Of a DNA stretch of 12,466 nt, positions 6,042 to 12,466 are shown piece after piece. Both the position numbers and the translations under genes were made by a program. Numbering within the stretch: the first letter of the stretch is position 1; each line of letters opens with the position of its first letter. Where the stretch lies: positions 8,442-20,907 of the forward strand of contig JAPOYW010000212.1 in NCBI GenBank assembly GCA_026706425.1, given 5' to 3'. Below the pieces are notes generated by a model that was not told the origin of the DNA, did not search any database, and worked only from the letters and a program-made list of their open reading frames with translations. The stretch is from Gammaproteobacteria bacterium. GTDB taxonomy: Bacteria; Pseudomonadota; Gammaproteobacteria; Pseudomonadales; Azotimanducaceae.

Positions 6042-6525
6042 ACCCGAGCTTCTTGTTCATCCTGTAGGCCGCGGCCCGGCCCTGGTAGTACCCGGGCAGA
6101 TACTCGCCGCGGCTGAAACCTTCGACGAGGTAGAACTGCCTGGCGCCGGAATTGTCCGCCCGTACTTCCAGGTCGATCTCGCCGATCCCCGCCGTACGCG
6201 CGGATTTCTCCAGCCAGCGCAACATGCGGCGAGCGAGACCCCGGCGGCGCAGTCTCGGCGCCACCGCCAGCAAAACGAGATGGGCGCGATCGAGGCCGAA
6301 CTCCATGACGCCGAATCCACCGAGCAGCTCGAGGTTCTCCCTGGACGACTCGATCCGGCAGCGCGCGCACAGCACGGCCACCTCCGGCGCCGCAATCAAG
6401 CGGCGGATCGCGGGAGGCCGCCACCGCCAGTCCAACCCCCGCTCGATCTCGTCTCGAGACAGCCGCGCGATGGACGCAGCGTCCTCGCTATTGGCCAGGT
6501 CCAGTACCGTGGAGGCGAGTTCCAT
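6034..6525 (-). CDS. GNAT family N-acetyltransferase (RimI-like)
   Basis: GNAT enzymes transfer an acetyl group from acetyl-CoA to an amine; this one resembles the RimI-type protein N-terminal acetyltransferases, but its substrate is unknown. The 163-residue product shows the fold in order. There is an N-terminal strand/helix (LANSEDAASIARLSRDE, 10-26), then GFGVMEF near 70-76, then motif A HLVLLAVAPRLRRRGLARRML (82-102) with the acetyl-CoA pyrophosphate-binding R-R-x-G-x-A loop. Motif B follows: DLEVRADNSGARQFYLVEGF (118-137), the usual N-x-x-A-x-x-F-Y segment. ATG at 6525 is chosen because it precedes the first conserved strand; the frame stays open to 7236 but that is antisense to the crotonase gene. 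A -10-like TAGAAT lies seven nt upstream. It is divergent from the crotonase cluster and convergent with the receptor pseudogene. Confidence 0.88.
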   Translation of the reverse strand: MELASTVLDLANSEDAASIARLSRDEIERGLDWRWRPPAIRRLIAAPEVAVLCARCRIESSRENLELLGGFGVMEFGLDRAHLVLLAVAPRLRRRGLARRMLRWLEKSARTAGIGEIDLEVRADNSGARQFYLVEGFSRGEYLPGYYQGRAAAYRMNKKLGFT

Positions 6526-6532
6526 GGTGGCG

Positions 6533-6538
6533 ATTCTA
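6533..6538 (-). promoter_or_regulatory. Putative -10 element of the GNAT gene (TAGAAT)
   Basis: Read on the - strand, TAGAAT matches the -10 consensus at five of six positions and is followed by seven nt and then the ATG. As with ubiE, transcription would start at or next to the initiation codon. No Shine-Dalgarno sequence fits in the gap. No -35 match is visible; that region is occupied by the 6550-6583 hairpin. Confidence 0.4.
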
Positions 6539-6549
6539 GCGCCAACACG

Positions 6550-6583
6550 CCGCCGGGCTTCGCCTTGCGGCGAAGCCGGGCGG
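6550..6583. repeat. Long hairpin with TTGC loop in the divergent GNAT/crotonase promoter region
   Basis: GGCTTCGCC (6556-6564) pairs perfectly with GGCGAAGCC (6569-6577) around TTGC (6565-6568). After one G-G mismatch, five more pairs (6550-6554 with 6579-6583) extend the stem. The structure lies between two divergent genes, where a terminator is not expected, and has no T-run. It shares the loop sequence with hairpins at 1656-1675 and 8187-8199. Confidence 0.6.
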
Positions 6584-6620
6584 GCTGTTAGGTTATGGTC
6601 GGTTCCTTGAGGAACTGCTT

Positions 6621-6628
6621 GAGGGGGG
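6621..6628 (+). promoter_or_regulatory. Ribosome binding site that fixes a TTG start for the crotonase gene
   Basis: GAGGGGGG lies just upstream of TTG 6632. An in-frame TGA at 6620-6622 leaves no room for an earlier start, and the protein homology begins immediately, so TTG is very likely the true initiator. A CTTGAGG heptamer occurs twice here (6606-6612 and 6618-6624), giving two possible ribosome contact sites. Confidence 0.6.
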
Positions 6629-6631
6629 CGG

Positions 6632-7414
6632 TTGGAACTCAATCGAGTCATCCTGGACTTCGACGAAAACGTCGCCGTCCTTCGCTTCAACCATCCGGAG
6701 GTCATGAACGCCGTTGGGACGGACATGCTGGAGGGTCTCGCGGACGCGTTGCGCGAGATCCAGGATCCGAACAACGGCGCTCGCTGCCTGCTCATCACCG
6801 GCGAAGGACGGGGGTTCTGCGCCGGCGCGAATCTGTCGGACACGAAGCGCCCCAAGCGTGGCGCCGGCGCGTCTCTGCGCAACGCGTACCATCCGCTGTT
6901 CTTCGCCTTGCGCGACCTCGACATGCCCGTGGTCACGGCCGTCAACGGGGCGGCCGCCGGCGTCGGGATGAGCTTCGCCGTGTTCGGCGACATCGTCTGC
7001 GCTTCGAAATCGGCGTTCTTCCTGCAGGCGTTCGCGCGTATCGGGCTCGTCCCGGACGGTGGTGCCACGTTCATGCTGCCGCGGCTGATCGGGTGGGGGC
7101 GCGCCGTCGAACTGTCGCTGCTCGCCGAACGCCTGCCTGCCGAAAAGGCCCACGACTGGGGTCTCGTCAACCGGCTTTTCGACGACAACGAGGCGCTGAT
7201 GGAAGGTGCGATGGTGATCGCCCGGCAACTGGCCAACGGGCCTGCGTCCCTGGCACTGATCCGGCGCGCCTACTGGGCGACGTGGCACCACGCCTACGAA
7301 CAGCAACTCGACCTCGAGGCACGTCTGCAGGCCGAGGCCGGGAGCAGCCGTGACTACGCGGAAGGTGTCCGGGCCTTTCTCGAGAAGCGCGACCCGTCCT
7401 TTAGTGGGAAGTAG
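6632..7414 (+). CDS. Enoyl-CoA hydratase/isomerase family protein (PaaG-like active site)
   Basis: This is a crotonase-fold enzyme acting on an acyl-CoA thioester in the cytoplasm. The 260-residue length is standard. The oxyanion-hole segments are CAGANL (63-68) and GAAAGVGMS (106-114). The catalytic region reads ARIGLVPDGG (135-144), with Asp142 in the position used by PaaG-type isomerases. The first catalytic Glu of classical enoyl-CoA hydratases (CEL motif) appears replaced (GMS), which argues for isomerase or other crotonase chemistry rather than hydration. The ERLPAEKAHDWGLVN block (166-180) and C-terminal helices complete the fold. The start is TTG 6632, forced by an upstream in-frame stop. 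The SDR gene begins three nt after the stop, so the two are almost certainly co-transcribed. The exact substrate is not identifiable. Confidence 0.93.
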   Translation: MELNRVILDFDENVAVLRFNHPEVMNAVGTDMLEGLADALREIQDPNNGARCLLITGEGRGFCAGANLSDTKRPKRGAGASLRNAYHPLFFALRDLDMPVVTAVNGAAAGVGMSFAVFGDIVCASKSAFFLQAFARIGLVPDGGATFMLPRLIGWGRAVELSLLAERLPAEKAHDWGLVNRLFDDNEALMEGAMVIARQLANGPASLALIRRAYWATWHHAYEQQLDLEARLQAEAGSSRDYAEGVRAFLEKRDPSFSGK

Positions 7415-7417
7415 TGC

Positions 7418-8182
7418 GTGGGCTCACTCAAAGGACGTGTCGCGTTGGTGTCGGGCGGCGGTCGCGGGATCGGGCGCGCGATCTCACTTGCGCTTGCTGC
7501 GGATGGGGCAACCGTCGCCATCAACTACCGGCGCGACGAAGACGCGGCCCGCGACACCGTCGAGACGATCGAGGCCGAAGGCGGAACCGCCCGGATGTAC
7601 GCCGCCCCGGTCGACGATTTCGATCGAACCGCGGAAATGGCGGCCCTCGTCGAGGACGAGCTGGGTCCCGTGGGCATCCTGGTCAACAACGCCGGCATCG
7701 CCAGCCGTGGACTGTCCGTGGTCGACACCGACCCGGCGGAGTTACGCCGCGTCGTGGCCACCCACGCGTTCGGATCACACTATCTGGCAAAGCTCGTCGT
7801 GCCCGGAATGCGCCAGCTCGACCGGGGTGACATCGTCATGATCTCGAGTACGGCGACCCGCGGGGTGGCGGCCAACGGCGCACCCTACAACATGGCGAAG
7901 GCGGCGATGGAGAGTCTCGCGGTGACGCTCTCCAAGGAGGAACGCGCCCACGGCATCCGGGTCAACATCGTCGCGCCCGGCCTCGTCGAAACGGAAATGG
8001 GTCGGCGACTCGTCAAGGCCACGGCGGGAATCACGAACATGCGTGTTCTCGACACGTCGATGCCGTTCGGCAAGGTCTGCCAGCCCGAAGACGTCGCCAA
8101 CGTGGTGCGCTTCCTCGTGTCCGACGACAACACCTACCTGACCGGCGAAAAGATCTACTGCGATGGCGGGGGACCGCTGTAG
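7418..8182 (+). CDS. SDR family NAD(P)-dependent oxidoreductase (FabG-like)
   Basis: This is a classical short-chain dehydrogenase/reductase that probably interconverts a 3-hydroxyacyl and 3-oxoacyl group or another secondary alcohol and ketone. It has 254 residues. The cofactor motif GGGRGIG is at 13-19, NNAG at 90-93, the catalytic serine region ISST at 142-145, and YNMAK at 157-161 supplies the catalytic Tyr and Lys. The usual helix-4 Asn appears as His116 (ATHAFG), a variation seen in some family members. NYRRD at 36-40 follows strand beta-2; an Arg there commonly goes with NADP(H). The C-terminal YLTGEKIYCDGGG is typical. The GTG start lies three nt after the crotonase stop with only a weak GGGAAG ribosome site. 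Beta-oxidation-like or ring-modification chemistry with the upstream gene is an inference. Confidence 0.94.
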   Translation: MGSLKGRVALVSGGGRGIGRAISLALAADGATVAINYRRDEDAARDTVETIEAEGGTARMYAAPVDDFDRTAEMAALVEDELGPVGILVNNAGIASRGLSVVDTDPAELRRVVATHAFGSHYLAKLVVPGMRQLDRGDIVMISSTATRGVAANGAPYNMAKAAMESLAVTLSKEERAHGIRVNIVAPGLVETEMGRRLVKATAGITNMRVLDTSMPFGKVCQPEDVANVVRFLVSDDNTYLTGEKIYCDGGGPL

Positions 8183-8186
8183 GGGA

Positions 8187-8199
8187 CGCCCTTGCGGCG
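8187..8199. repeat. Small hairpin related to the TTGC-loop family
   Basis: CGCC (8187-8190) pairs with GGCG (8196-8199) around CTTGC. The stem is short and would not be called alone, but CGCCCTTGCGG also occurs in essence at 1659-1669, and TTGC is the loop at 6565-6568. It lies in the 41-nt gap after the SDR gene. Confidence 0.3.
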
Positions 8200-8223
8200 G
8201 GGCGAACCGTCCGCGACAACGCC

Positions 8224-8847
8224 ATGAAACTGCCGCTCGTCTGCTTCATCGTCTGCGCCGTTCTCATTTTCGGCTTCAGGGTCGGACTGCAACTCCGGCG
8301 CACCGGCGACCATGGCCTGCGCCTTGCGCAACAACGCTCCACCGCCGCCGAACTGGCAGCCACCGGCCTCCAGGCGTGCGGCTTGTTAGGCGTCCTGGTG
8401 CTCACCGGTCTCGACACGCTCTCCTACCTGCCCGGGCAACTCGACCTCGGTTCCGCAGGGGCGATCACCGGTGTCGCCGTGTGCGCGCTGGCAGTGGCCA
8501 TCACCATGCTGTCGCAATACCAGATGGGCGATGCCTGGCGGATCGGCGTGGATGCTTCGGAGAAAAACCCGCTGGTCACCGAGGGCCTGTTCAAGCTGTC
8601 GAGAAACCCCATCTACTCCGGCATGCTCCTGGTGGGGGTCGGATTCGTGATCCTGATGCCCCATATCCTCACGGTGTGCTGCGGCCTCGTAAGCTATGTC
8701 GGCTTCGAGATCCAGGTCAGGAAGGTCGAAGAACCGTACCTGCGCAGCGTCCACGGCGACAGCTACCTGGAGTACTGTCGGAATGTGGGTCGGTATTTCC
8801 CCCGCCTACGCGACGCGCCCAATCAAAGTTCCCGGGTCTCGAAGTAG
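8224..8847 (+). CDS. Isoprenylcysteine carboxyl methyltransferase-like membrane protein (ICMT/PEMT family)
   Basis: The 207-residue protein is an integral membrane methyltransferase-like protein of the ICMT/phospholipid-methyltransferase superfamily, which uses SAM at the membrane face; bacterial members mostly lack a defined substrate. Hydrophobic spans are near residues 4-20, 44-66, 78-97 and 132-160. The bacterial subfamily motif MGDAWRIGVD is at 101-110, followed by LVTEGLFKLSRNPIYSGM (117-134), which includes the RNPxY SAM-binding signature. The C-terminal EEPYLRSVHGDSYLEYCRNVGRYFP (169-193) is the conserved E-x2-L-x4-G-x2-Y-x2-Y-x5-RY-P block. ATG 8224 lies 41 nt after the SDR stop, so it may belong to the same transcript. 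Its last 25 nt overlap the convergent lhr gene, with no terminator between. A link to the crotonase and SDR is inferred from adjacency only. Confidence 0.88.
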   Translation: MKLPLVCFIVCAVLIFGFRVGLQLRRTGDHGLRLAQQRSTAAELAATGLQACGLLGVLVLTGLDTLSYLPGQLDLGSAGAITGVAVCALAVAITMLSQYQMGDAWRIGVDASEKNPLVTEGLFKLSRNPIYSGMLLVGVGFVILMPHILTVCCGLVSYVGFEIQVRKVEEPYLRSVHGDSYLEYCRNVGRYFPRLRDAPNQSSRVSK

Positions 8848-11800
8848 ATCCCCTTGTGGTCCTTGACGACGGCCAAGTGCCGCGACAGCGCCGACAGGTA
8901 AGGGCTCACGCGGGCGGGTTCGTCGTTGATGGTCTCCGGCGTCAGGCGTTTGCGGCGTCTACAAAGGGCGGCCAGGTTCGGCAACAGGCTGTCGAGGCCC
9001 GGGTGGTCCGGGTCGAGGCGGATCGTGAGCCGGCGGGCGAAGTTCTCCGACACCAGAGCGAGGGTTCCCTCGTGGTAGCCCAAGTGATTGCCGGCCCGCC
9101 GGTGAGGCAGGTCGGGTAGCGCGAGGCCGAGTCCGCAGGGCGCCACGGGGTCGTGGGCGCTGATCCAGAACGTGGCTTGGGTCTTGTTGAGACGTTCGAG
9201 ACGGCGGACCGCTTCGGGCAGTGCGAACTGCGGTCCCGACATTTCCTCGAAGAACAATCCCGCGACCACTTCGCCGGACAGTTCCATCAGCCGCAGCGCC
9301 GGGAACACGGCGGACCAGCGAAAAGGACCGCCTTCCCGGTTGGCATGCTCGCGGGTCAAGATGCCGTAGCGGTCGAGGAGCAGCCGGCAGCGTTCCTTGC
9401 CCTGCTCCAGCTTCTCGATTCCGTCGGCCACCGGCGCGGGTGAGTCGCACCGGTACCAGGTGCCAGGCCAACCCATGGACACCCCCCTCGCTCGAGTACG
9501 TGACCGACGGATCGGTTCCCGGCTCATTACCCCGCCCCGAGCCCGCACTCCGTGCAGCGCATAGTCGCGCGAGCGTGCGGCGTCGAGCACGGCGAAACCG
9601 TCGGCGGCGATTCGGCCTGCCCAGACGGCGTCCCAGAACTGCGCATTGAACGCCTCGGCATCGAGGCCGGACTCGTCGAAGAGTTGCAGGAACGTATAGC
9701 GGGCGCGTGGATCCTTGAACGAAGCCACCGCAGGCTCCTCTGCAGATGCCGTTTCCGCATCCACCAGCTCGAAATCCCCACCGAAGCCAATCCGGACCAC
9801 TTCCGTGCCGGCACCCCGCCAAGCGAGACCGCCGTTGGTCGCTGCGGTGTCGAGACTCGAGGTCGTCGCACCCGGCAACCGCGACGCGAACGCTTCGTCG
9901 AGCCAGAAATCCACCGGCGCCGCGTAACCCCGCAACCGGTCGCTTGAGTCGAGGAGGCCCTCGTTAGTGACCTCGCCCCCGAACCCCTGCCATTCCGCCA
10001 GGAACGGCACGAGATCGGCAATGGGATGCGGCTCGATGCCCGGGCGGGCTGCGGCGCGTTGGAAACGGATCAGCGTCTCCAGGTTGTCGGCGTCGCAGAC
10101 GTATTCGGCATCCGATCCGTGCACGAGGGCGCCGCGCACAAGAACCTCACCGTCGGTCAATTCGCGCAGGATCGCCTCGATTTCCCCGAAGGGCAGGAGC
10201 GCCCTAAGCTCGTCCGGCGTTCTCGGTCCGTAGAACTGCAGCATCTCGCCGGCCTGGCGGACGGGATCCTCGCCCAAGTCGATCTCCGGGTGCACGATGA
10301 ACGTCCGACCGCCAACGTTCATGCGCCGGACTCCGGACGGTATCTCGATGTCCTCGAACCACTCGGTCTCGATGATCGCGACACGTTCCTTGACCCATTC
10401 GACGAGTTCGTCCTCGTCGTCCGGCACGTACCCAGGGCGGGTTCGCTGGGCACGGGACTCGAAATCCCGGATGACTTCGGGCCTGATGGCGGGCCGCAGC
10501 GACTGGTCGAATACCGCCTGGCGGATCAGGTCGTCCGACAACGCCGAACGTCCGTCGCCTTCCGGGGCGTCGTCGGCGTACATGTATCGGCTCACCTGGC
10601 CAAACGCGATGCCCGCGGCGAACGGGCTCGGCACCGAGACGGTGGCCATGGACCAGTTCTGTTCGCCCGCGGCCAGTCGTTCGAGGGCTTCAAAGGCCGC
10701 GACCAGATCGAACTCGTCCTTCAGGCACGTTCGCCAGGTCTCCAGCATCACCGGGAAGTCCGCGAACCCCTTGGTGGCGTTCATCAGCTTCTTGGCCTGC
10801 TGCCGGGTCATCCACAGCGGCATGCGTTGATTGAAACGACGCTTGGTCAACAGCAGCGACCGGCCGGCGCACTCCCGGAAACGCGCACCGAAGAAGCCCG
10901 ATCCTTCGAGGGACCGGCGCAGCAGCGGTTCGAAGTTGGCCGGCGTTACAAGGCTTAAGAGCACCGCCGGGTCCACCTCGTCCTTGACCTGGACGACGAT
11001 GGCGTCGTTGTCGGCGAACACTTCCGCCCGATACGGGAAGCGCTCCTGCCATGCCGCTTCGAGCGCCAGCGCAATGGGACGGTTCACCCTGCCGCCCCAG
11101 ATGGTATGCAGGATGATCTGGCGTTCCCGGTCGGGCCCGGTGTAGCCGCCCGGTCCGCTCATCACATGCTCGACCAACAGGTGGTCGGAATGCGGCAGAT
11201 CGGTGCCGGTCGCCTCCCGCTGGCGTTTCAGGAAGCCGACCAGTTCCTCGGTGGCGATGCCTTCGAAACCGAGGTCGGAAAGCGCGGTCTCGAGCGACGC
11301 CTCGTCCCGGCGCGCGAGCATTTCGTTGGCCTCCCGGAGGAACTCCGCGATGCGTTGCGAGAAGTAGGCGCTCCGGTTGAAGCCTTCGGCGCGCCAGAAG
11401 GGCGGCGCGGTGGCCTTGGGCCGCGCCGGCTTGACGAGCACGTCGTTGTGGGTGATGCGCTGGATCAGCCAGTTCTGGGTGCCGAGGGTGAAGGTCTGCC
11501 CGACGCTCGACTCCCAGACGAATTCCTCGTCGAGTTCGCCGATGGACGCGCCGTTCTCGGCATGGCGCAGGGTGTAGTAGCCCCGGTCGGGGATCGTGCC
11601 CCCGGACGTATAGAGCGCGAATGCGGCGCCCTGGCGCGCCTTGACGGTGTCACGGACGCGGTCGAAGGCGAGGCGCGGCTTCAGATCGCGGACCCGGGTA
11701 CCGGCATACCGTCCGGCGAGCATTTCGATCACTAGGTCGAATTGCTCGCGGGGCAGTTCCGCGTAGGGCGCGGCGCGGGTGAGCACGTCGTACAGCTTGT

Positions 11801-12365
11801 CGGTTTCCCATTCCTCGTTGGCCGCGCAGGACACCAGCGTCTGTGCGAGGACATCGAGCGGATTGGCAAGTGGCCGCAAGGGTTCGATGTCACGATCCCG
11901 TACCGCCCTGGCAATGACCGCCGCCTCCAGGAAGTCCTGCGCGAAGGTGGGAAACAGCGTGCCCCGGCTGGTGTCGCCGACCCGGTGCCCGGCCCGCCCC
12001 ACCCGCTGCAGGGCGGAGGCGATGGACGGCGGCGACTGGATGAGCACGACCTCGTCGAGGTCGCCGATGTCGATGCCCATTTCCAGCGAGTTGGTGGCGA
12101 CGATGGCCTTCAACTCGCCGCCTTTCAGGCGCGTCTCGACTTCCGTGCGGATCTCCCGGGATAGCGATCCGTGGTGCGCGTAGGCCAGCGGCGAGACGGT
12201 GTCGTCGTTCAGCTTGAGCGTGATCTTCTCGGCCATCCGGCGGCTATTGGTGAAGAACAGCGTCGAGCGGTTGGCGTCGATGACATCCTTGAACGAGTCG
12301 GAGAGCGGCTCCCAGACCTTCTCCCCGTTGTCGGCAGCGACCCGGGCGGCCTCCGGGAAACGCAC
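8823..12365 (-). CDS. lhr: Lhr-family DEAD/DEAH helicase, N-terminal part missing
   Basis: Lhr proteins are large superfamily 2 3'-5' helicases implicated in DNA repair; E. coli Lhr has 1538 residues, and its C-terminal part has been reported to carry uracil-DNA glycosylase activity. This frame gives 1180 residues from GTG 12365. It shows helicase motif IV STLFFTNSRR (34-43), motif V IVATNSLEMGIDIGDLDEV (88-106) and motif VI QRVGRAGHR (120-128). The Lhr-specific DEAD-associated region follows (LHTIWGGRVNRPIALALEAAW near 420-440). Then come winged-helix/CTD blocks (FYGPRTPDELRALLPFGE near 710; LLLDRYGILTRE and LRLMELSGEVVAGLFFEEMSG near 990-1043). The Walker A and DEAD-box motifs are absent because they lie upstream. 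Homology continues past this GTG to about 12446, where two in-frame TAGs interrupt it, so GTG 12365 is only the first available start codon. The gene is probably a pseudogene, or split by sequence error. Confidence 0.88.
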   Translation of the reverse strand: MRFPEAARVAADNGEKVWEPLSDSFKDVIDANRSTLFFTNSRRMAEKITLKLNDDTVSPLAYAHHGSLSREIRTEVETRLKGGELKAIVATNSLEMGIDIGDLDEVVLIQSPPSIASALQRVGRAGHRVGDTSRGTLFPTFAQDFLEAAVIARAVRDRDIEPLRPLANPLDVLAQTLVSCAANEEWETDKLYDVLTRAAPYAELPREQFDLVIEMLAGRYAGTRVRDLKPRLAFDRVRDTVKARQGAAFALYTSGGTIPDRGYYTLRHAENGASIGELDEEFVWESSVGQTFTLGTQNWLIQRITHNDVLVKPARPKATAPPFWRAEGFNRSAYFSQRIAEFLREANEMLARRDEASLETALSDLGFEGIATEELVGFLKRQREATGTDLPHSDHLLVEHVMSGPGGYTGPDRERQIILHTIWGGRVNRPIALALEAAWQERFPYRAEVFADNDAIVVQVKDEVDPAVLLSLVTPANFEPLLRRSLEGSGFFGARFRECAGRSLLLTKRRFNQRMPLWMTRQQAKKLMNATKGFADFPVMLETWRTCLKDEFDLVAAFEALERLAAGEQNWSMATVSVPSPFAAGIAFGQVSRYMYADDAPEGDGRSALSDDLIRQAVFDQSLRPAIRPEVIRDFESRAQRTRPGYVPDDEDELVEWVKERVAIIETEWFEDIEIPSGVRRMNVGGRTFIVHPEIDLGEDPVRQAGEMLQFYGPRTPDELRALLPFGEIEAILRELTDGEVLVRGALVHGSDAEYVCDADNLETLIRFQRAAARPGIEPHPIADLVPFLAEWQGFGGEVTNEGLLDSSDRLRGYAAPVDFWLDEAFASRLPGATTSSLDTAATNGGLAWRGAGTEVVRIGFGGDFELVDAETASAEEPAVASFKDPRARYTFLQLFDESGLDAEAFNAQFWDAVWAGRIAADGFAVLDAARSRDYALHGVRARGGVMSREPIRRSRTRARGVSMGWPGTWYRCDSPAPVADGIEKLEQGKERCRLLLDRYGILTREHANREGGPFRWSAVFPALRLMELSGEVVAGLFFEEMSGPQFALPEAVRRLERLNKTQATFWISAHDPVAPCGLGLALPDLPHRRAGNHLGYHEGTLALVSENFARRLTIRLDPDHPGLDSLLPNLAALCRRRKRLTPETINDEPARVSPYLSALSRHLAVVKDHKGIYFETREL

Positions 12366-12466
12366 ACGGAAGTCGATGGCCTTAGGCGCTTTGGACTCGA
12401 CGATGCCAACCGGTCGCCTGACCCCTGCCGCATCGCGTCCGCCCCCCTACTAGGCCCCCGCCTCAA
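12366..12466 (-). pseudogene. lhr: Upstream continuation of lhr, interrupted by tandem TAG codons
   Basis: In frame with the helicase, the - strand reads GGRDAAGVRRPVGIVESKA and then PKAIDFRV, as expected just before the second RecA-like domain of Lhr (a gly-rich turn, then RPV-x-IV and a linker). Immediately upstream are TAG TAG (12447-12452) preceded by codons for Glu-Ala-Gly-Ala. Family members usually carry an E-x-x-x-[YF]-LGG-like stretch here, so the stops sit where an aromatic-Leu pair is expected. No ATG, GTG or TTG in this frame lies between the stops and GTG 12365. The window ends 14 nt further on. Confidence 0.6.

Noticed and set aside
6526..7236. 400-codon - strand frame extending the GNAT gene upstream
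   Set aside because: It is antisense to a well-conserved crotonase gene; acetyltransferase homology starts right at ATG 6525. GC-rich codon bias keeps the opposite frame open.
8823..8847. Bidirectional terminator between the ICMT-like gene and lhr
   Set aside because: The two coding regions overlap by 25 nt and no stem with a T-run is present.
12447..12452. TAG recoded as an amino acid throughout the genome
   Set aside because: DUF971, ubiB, GNAT, crotonase, SDR and ICMT-like genes all end in TAG at the expected family C-termini, so TAG is a normal stop here.

Overview
The window is GC-rich, densely coded chromosomal DNA. The order hslU - DUF971 protein - ubiE - ubiJ - ubiB is the arrangement seen in many gammaproteobacteria, and the protein sequences fit that class. 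The organism is probably an uncultured or little-studied high-GC gammaproteobacterium that makes ubiquinone aerobically; this is inference from gene order and sequence resemblance, not a database match. No rRNA, tRNA or CRISPR array was seen. TAG is the commonest stop here (DUF971, ubiB, acetyltransferase, crotonase, SDR and methyltransferase genes); the other intact 3' ends use TGA.

Region 1 (1-4811, + strand) is housekeeping. The 3' part of hslU overlaps a DUF971 gene by GTGA. After a 248-nt GC-rich spacer with hairpins and a tandem repeat comes ubiE. A 168-nt insert-like stretch separates it from a short ubiJ, which overlaps ubiB by ATGA. UbiE is a C-methyltransferase, UbiJ the lipid-binding SCP2-type accessory factor, and UbiB the atypical kinase/ATPase; together they serve ubiquinone synthesis.

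Region 2 (4812-6041) is decayed accessory DNA. It holds a scrap resembling the N-terminal part of a phage-type tyrosine recombinase, an AT-rich stretch, and the first third of a TonB-dependent receptor gene that is frameshifted and cut off at its 3' end. It looks like the scar of an integrated element.

Region 3 (6034-8847) has a GNAT acetyltransferase on the - strand and, divergently, a + strand cluster: a crotonase-fold protein with a PaaG/isomerase-like active site, an SDR oxidoreductase, and a membrane isoprenylcysteine-methyltransferase-like protein. The first two almost abut and probably act on a common acyl-CoA or lipid-type substrate that the sequence does not identify. The divergent promoter region carries a strong hairpin with a TTGC loop; similar hairpins lie in two other intergenic gaps.

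Region 4 (8823-12466, - strand) is a large Lhr-type superfamily 2 helicase. Its recognisable protein sequence continues upstream of the first usable start but meets two consecutive in-frame TAG codons near the window edge, so the gene is either broken or affected by sequence error.

I found no convincing undescribed defence or mobile system. The most unusual items are the tandem amber codons in lhr, the recurring TTGC-loop hairpins, the eroded integrase/receptor scar, and the unexplained ubiE-ubiJ insert.
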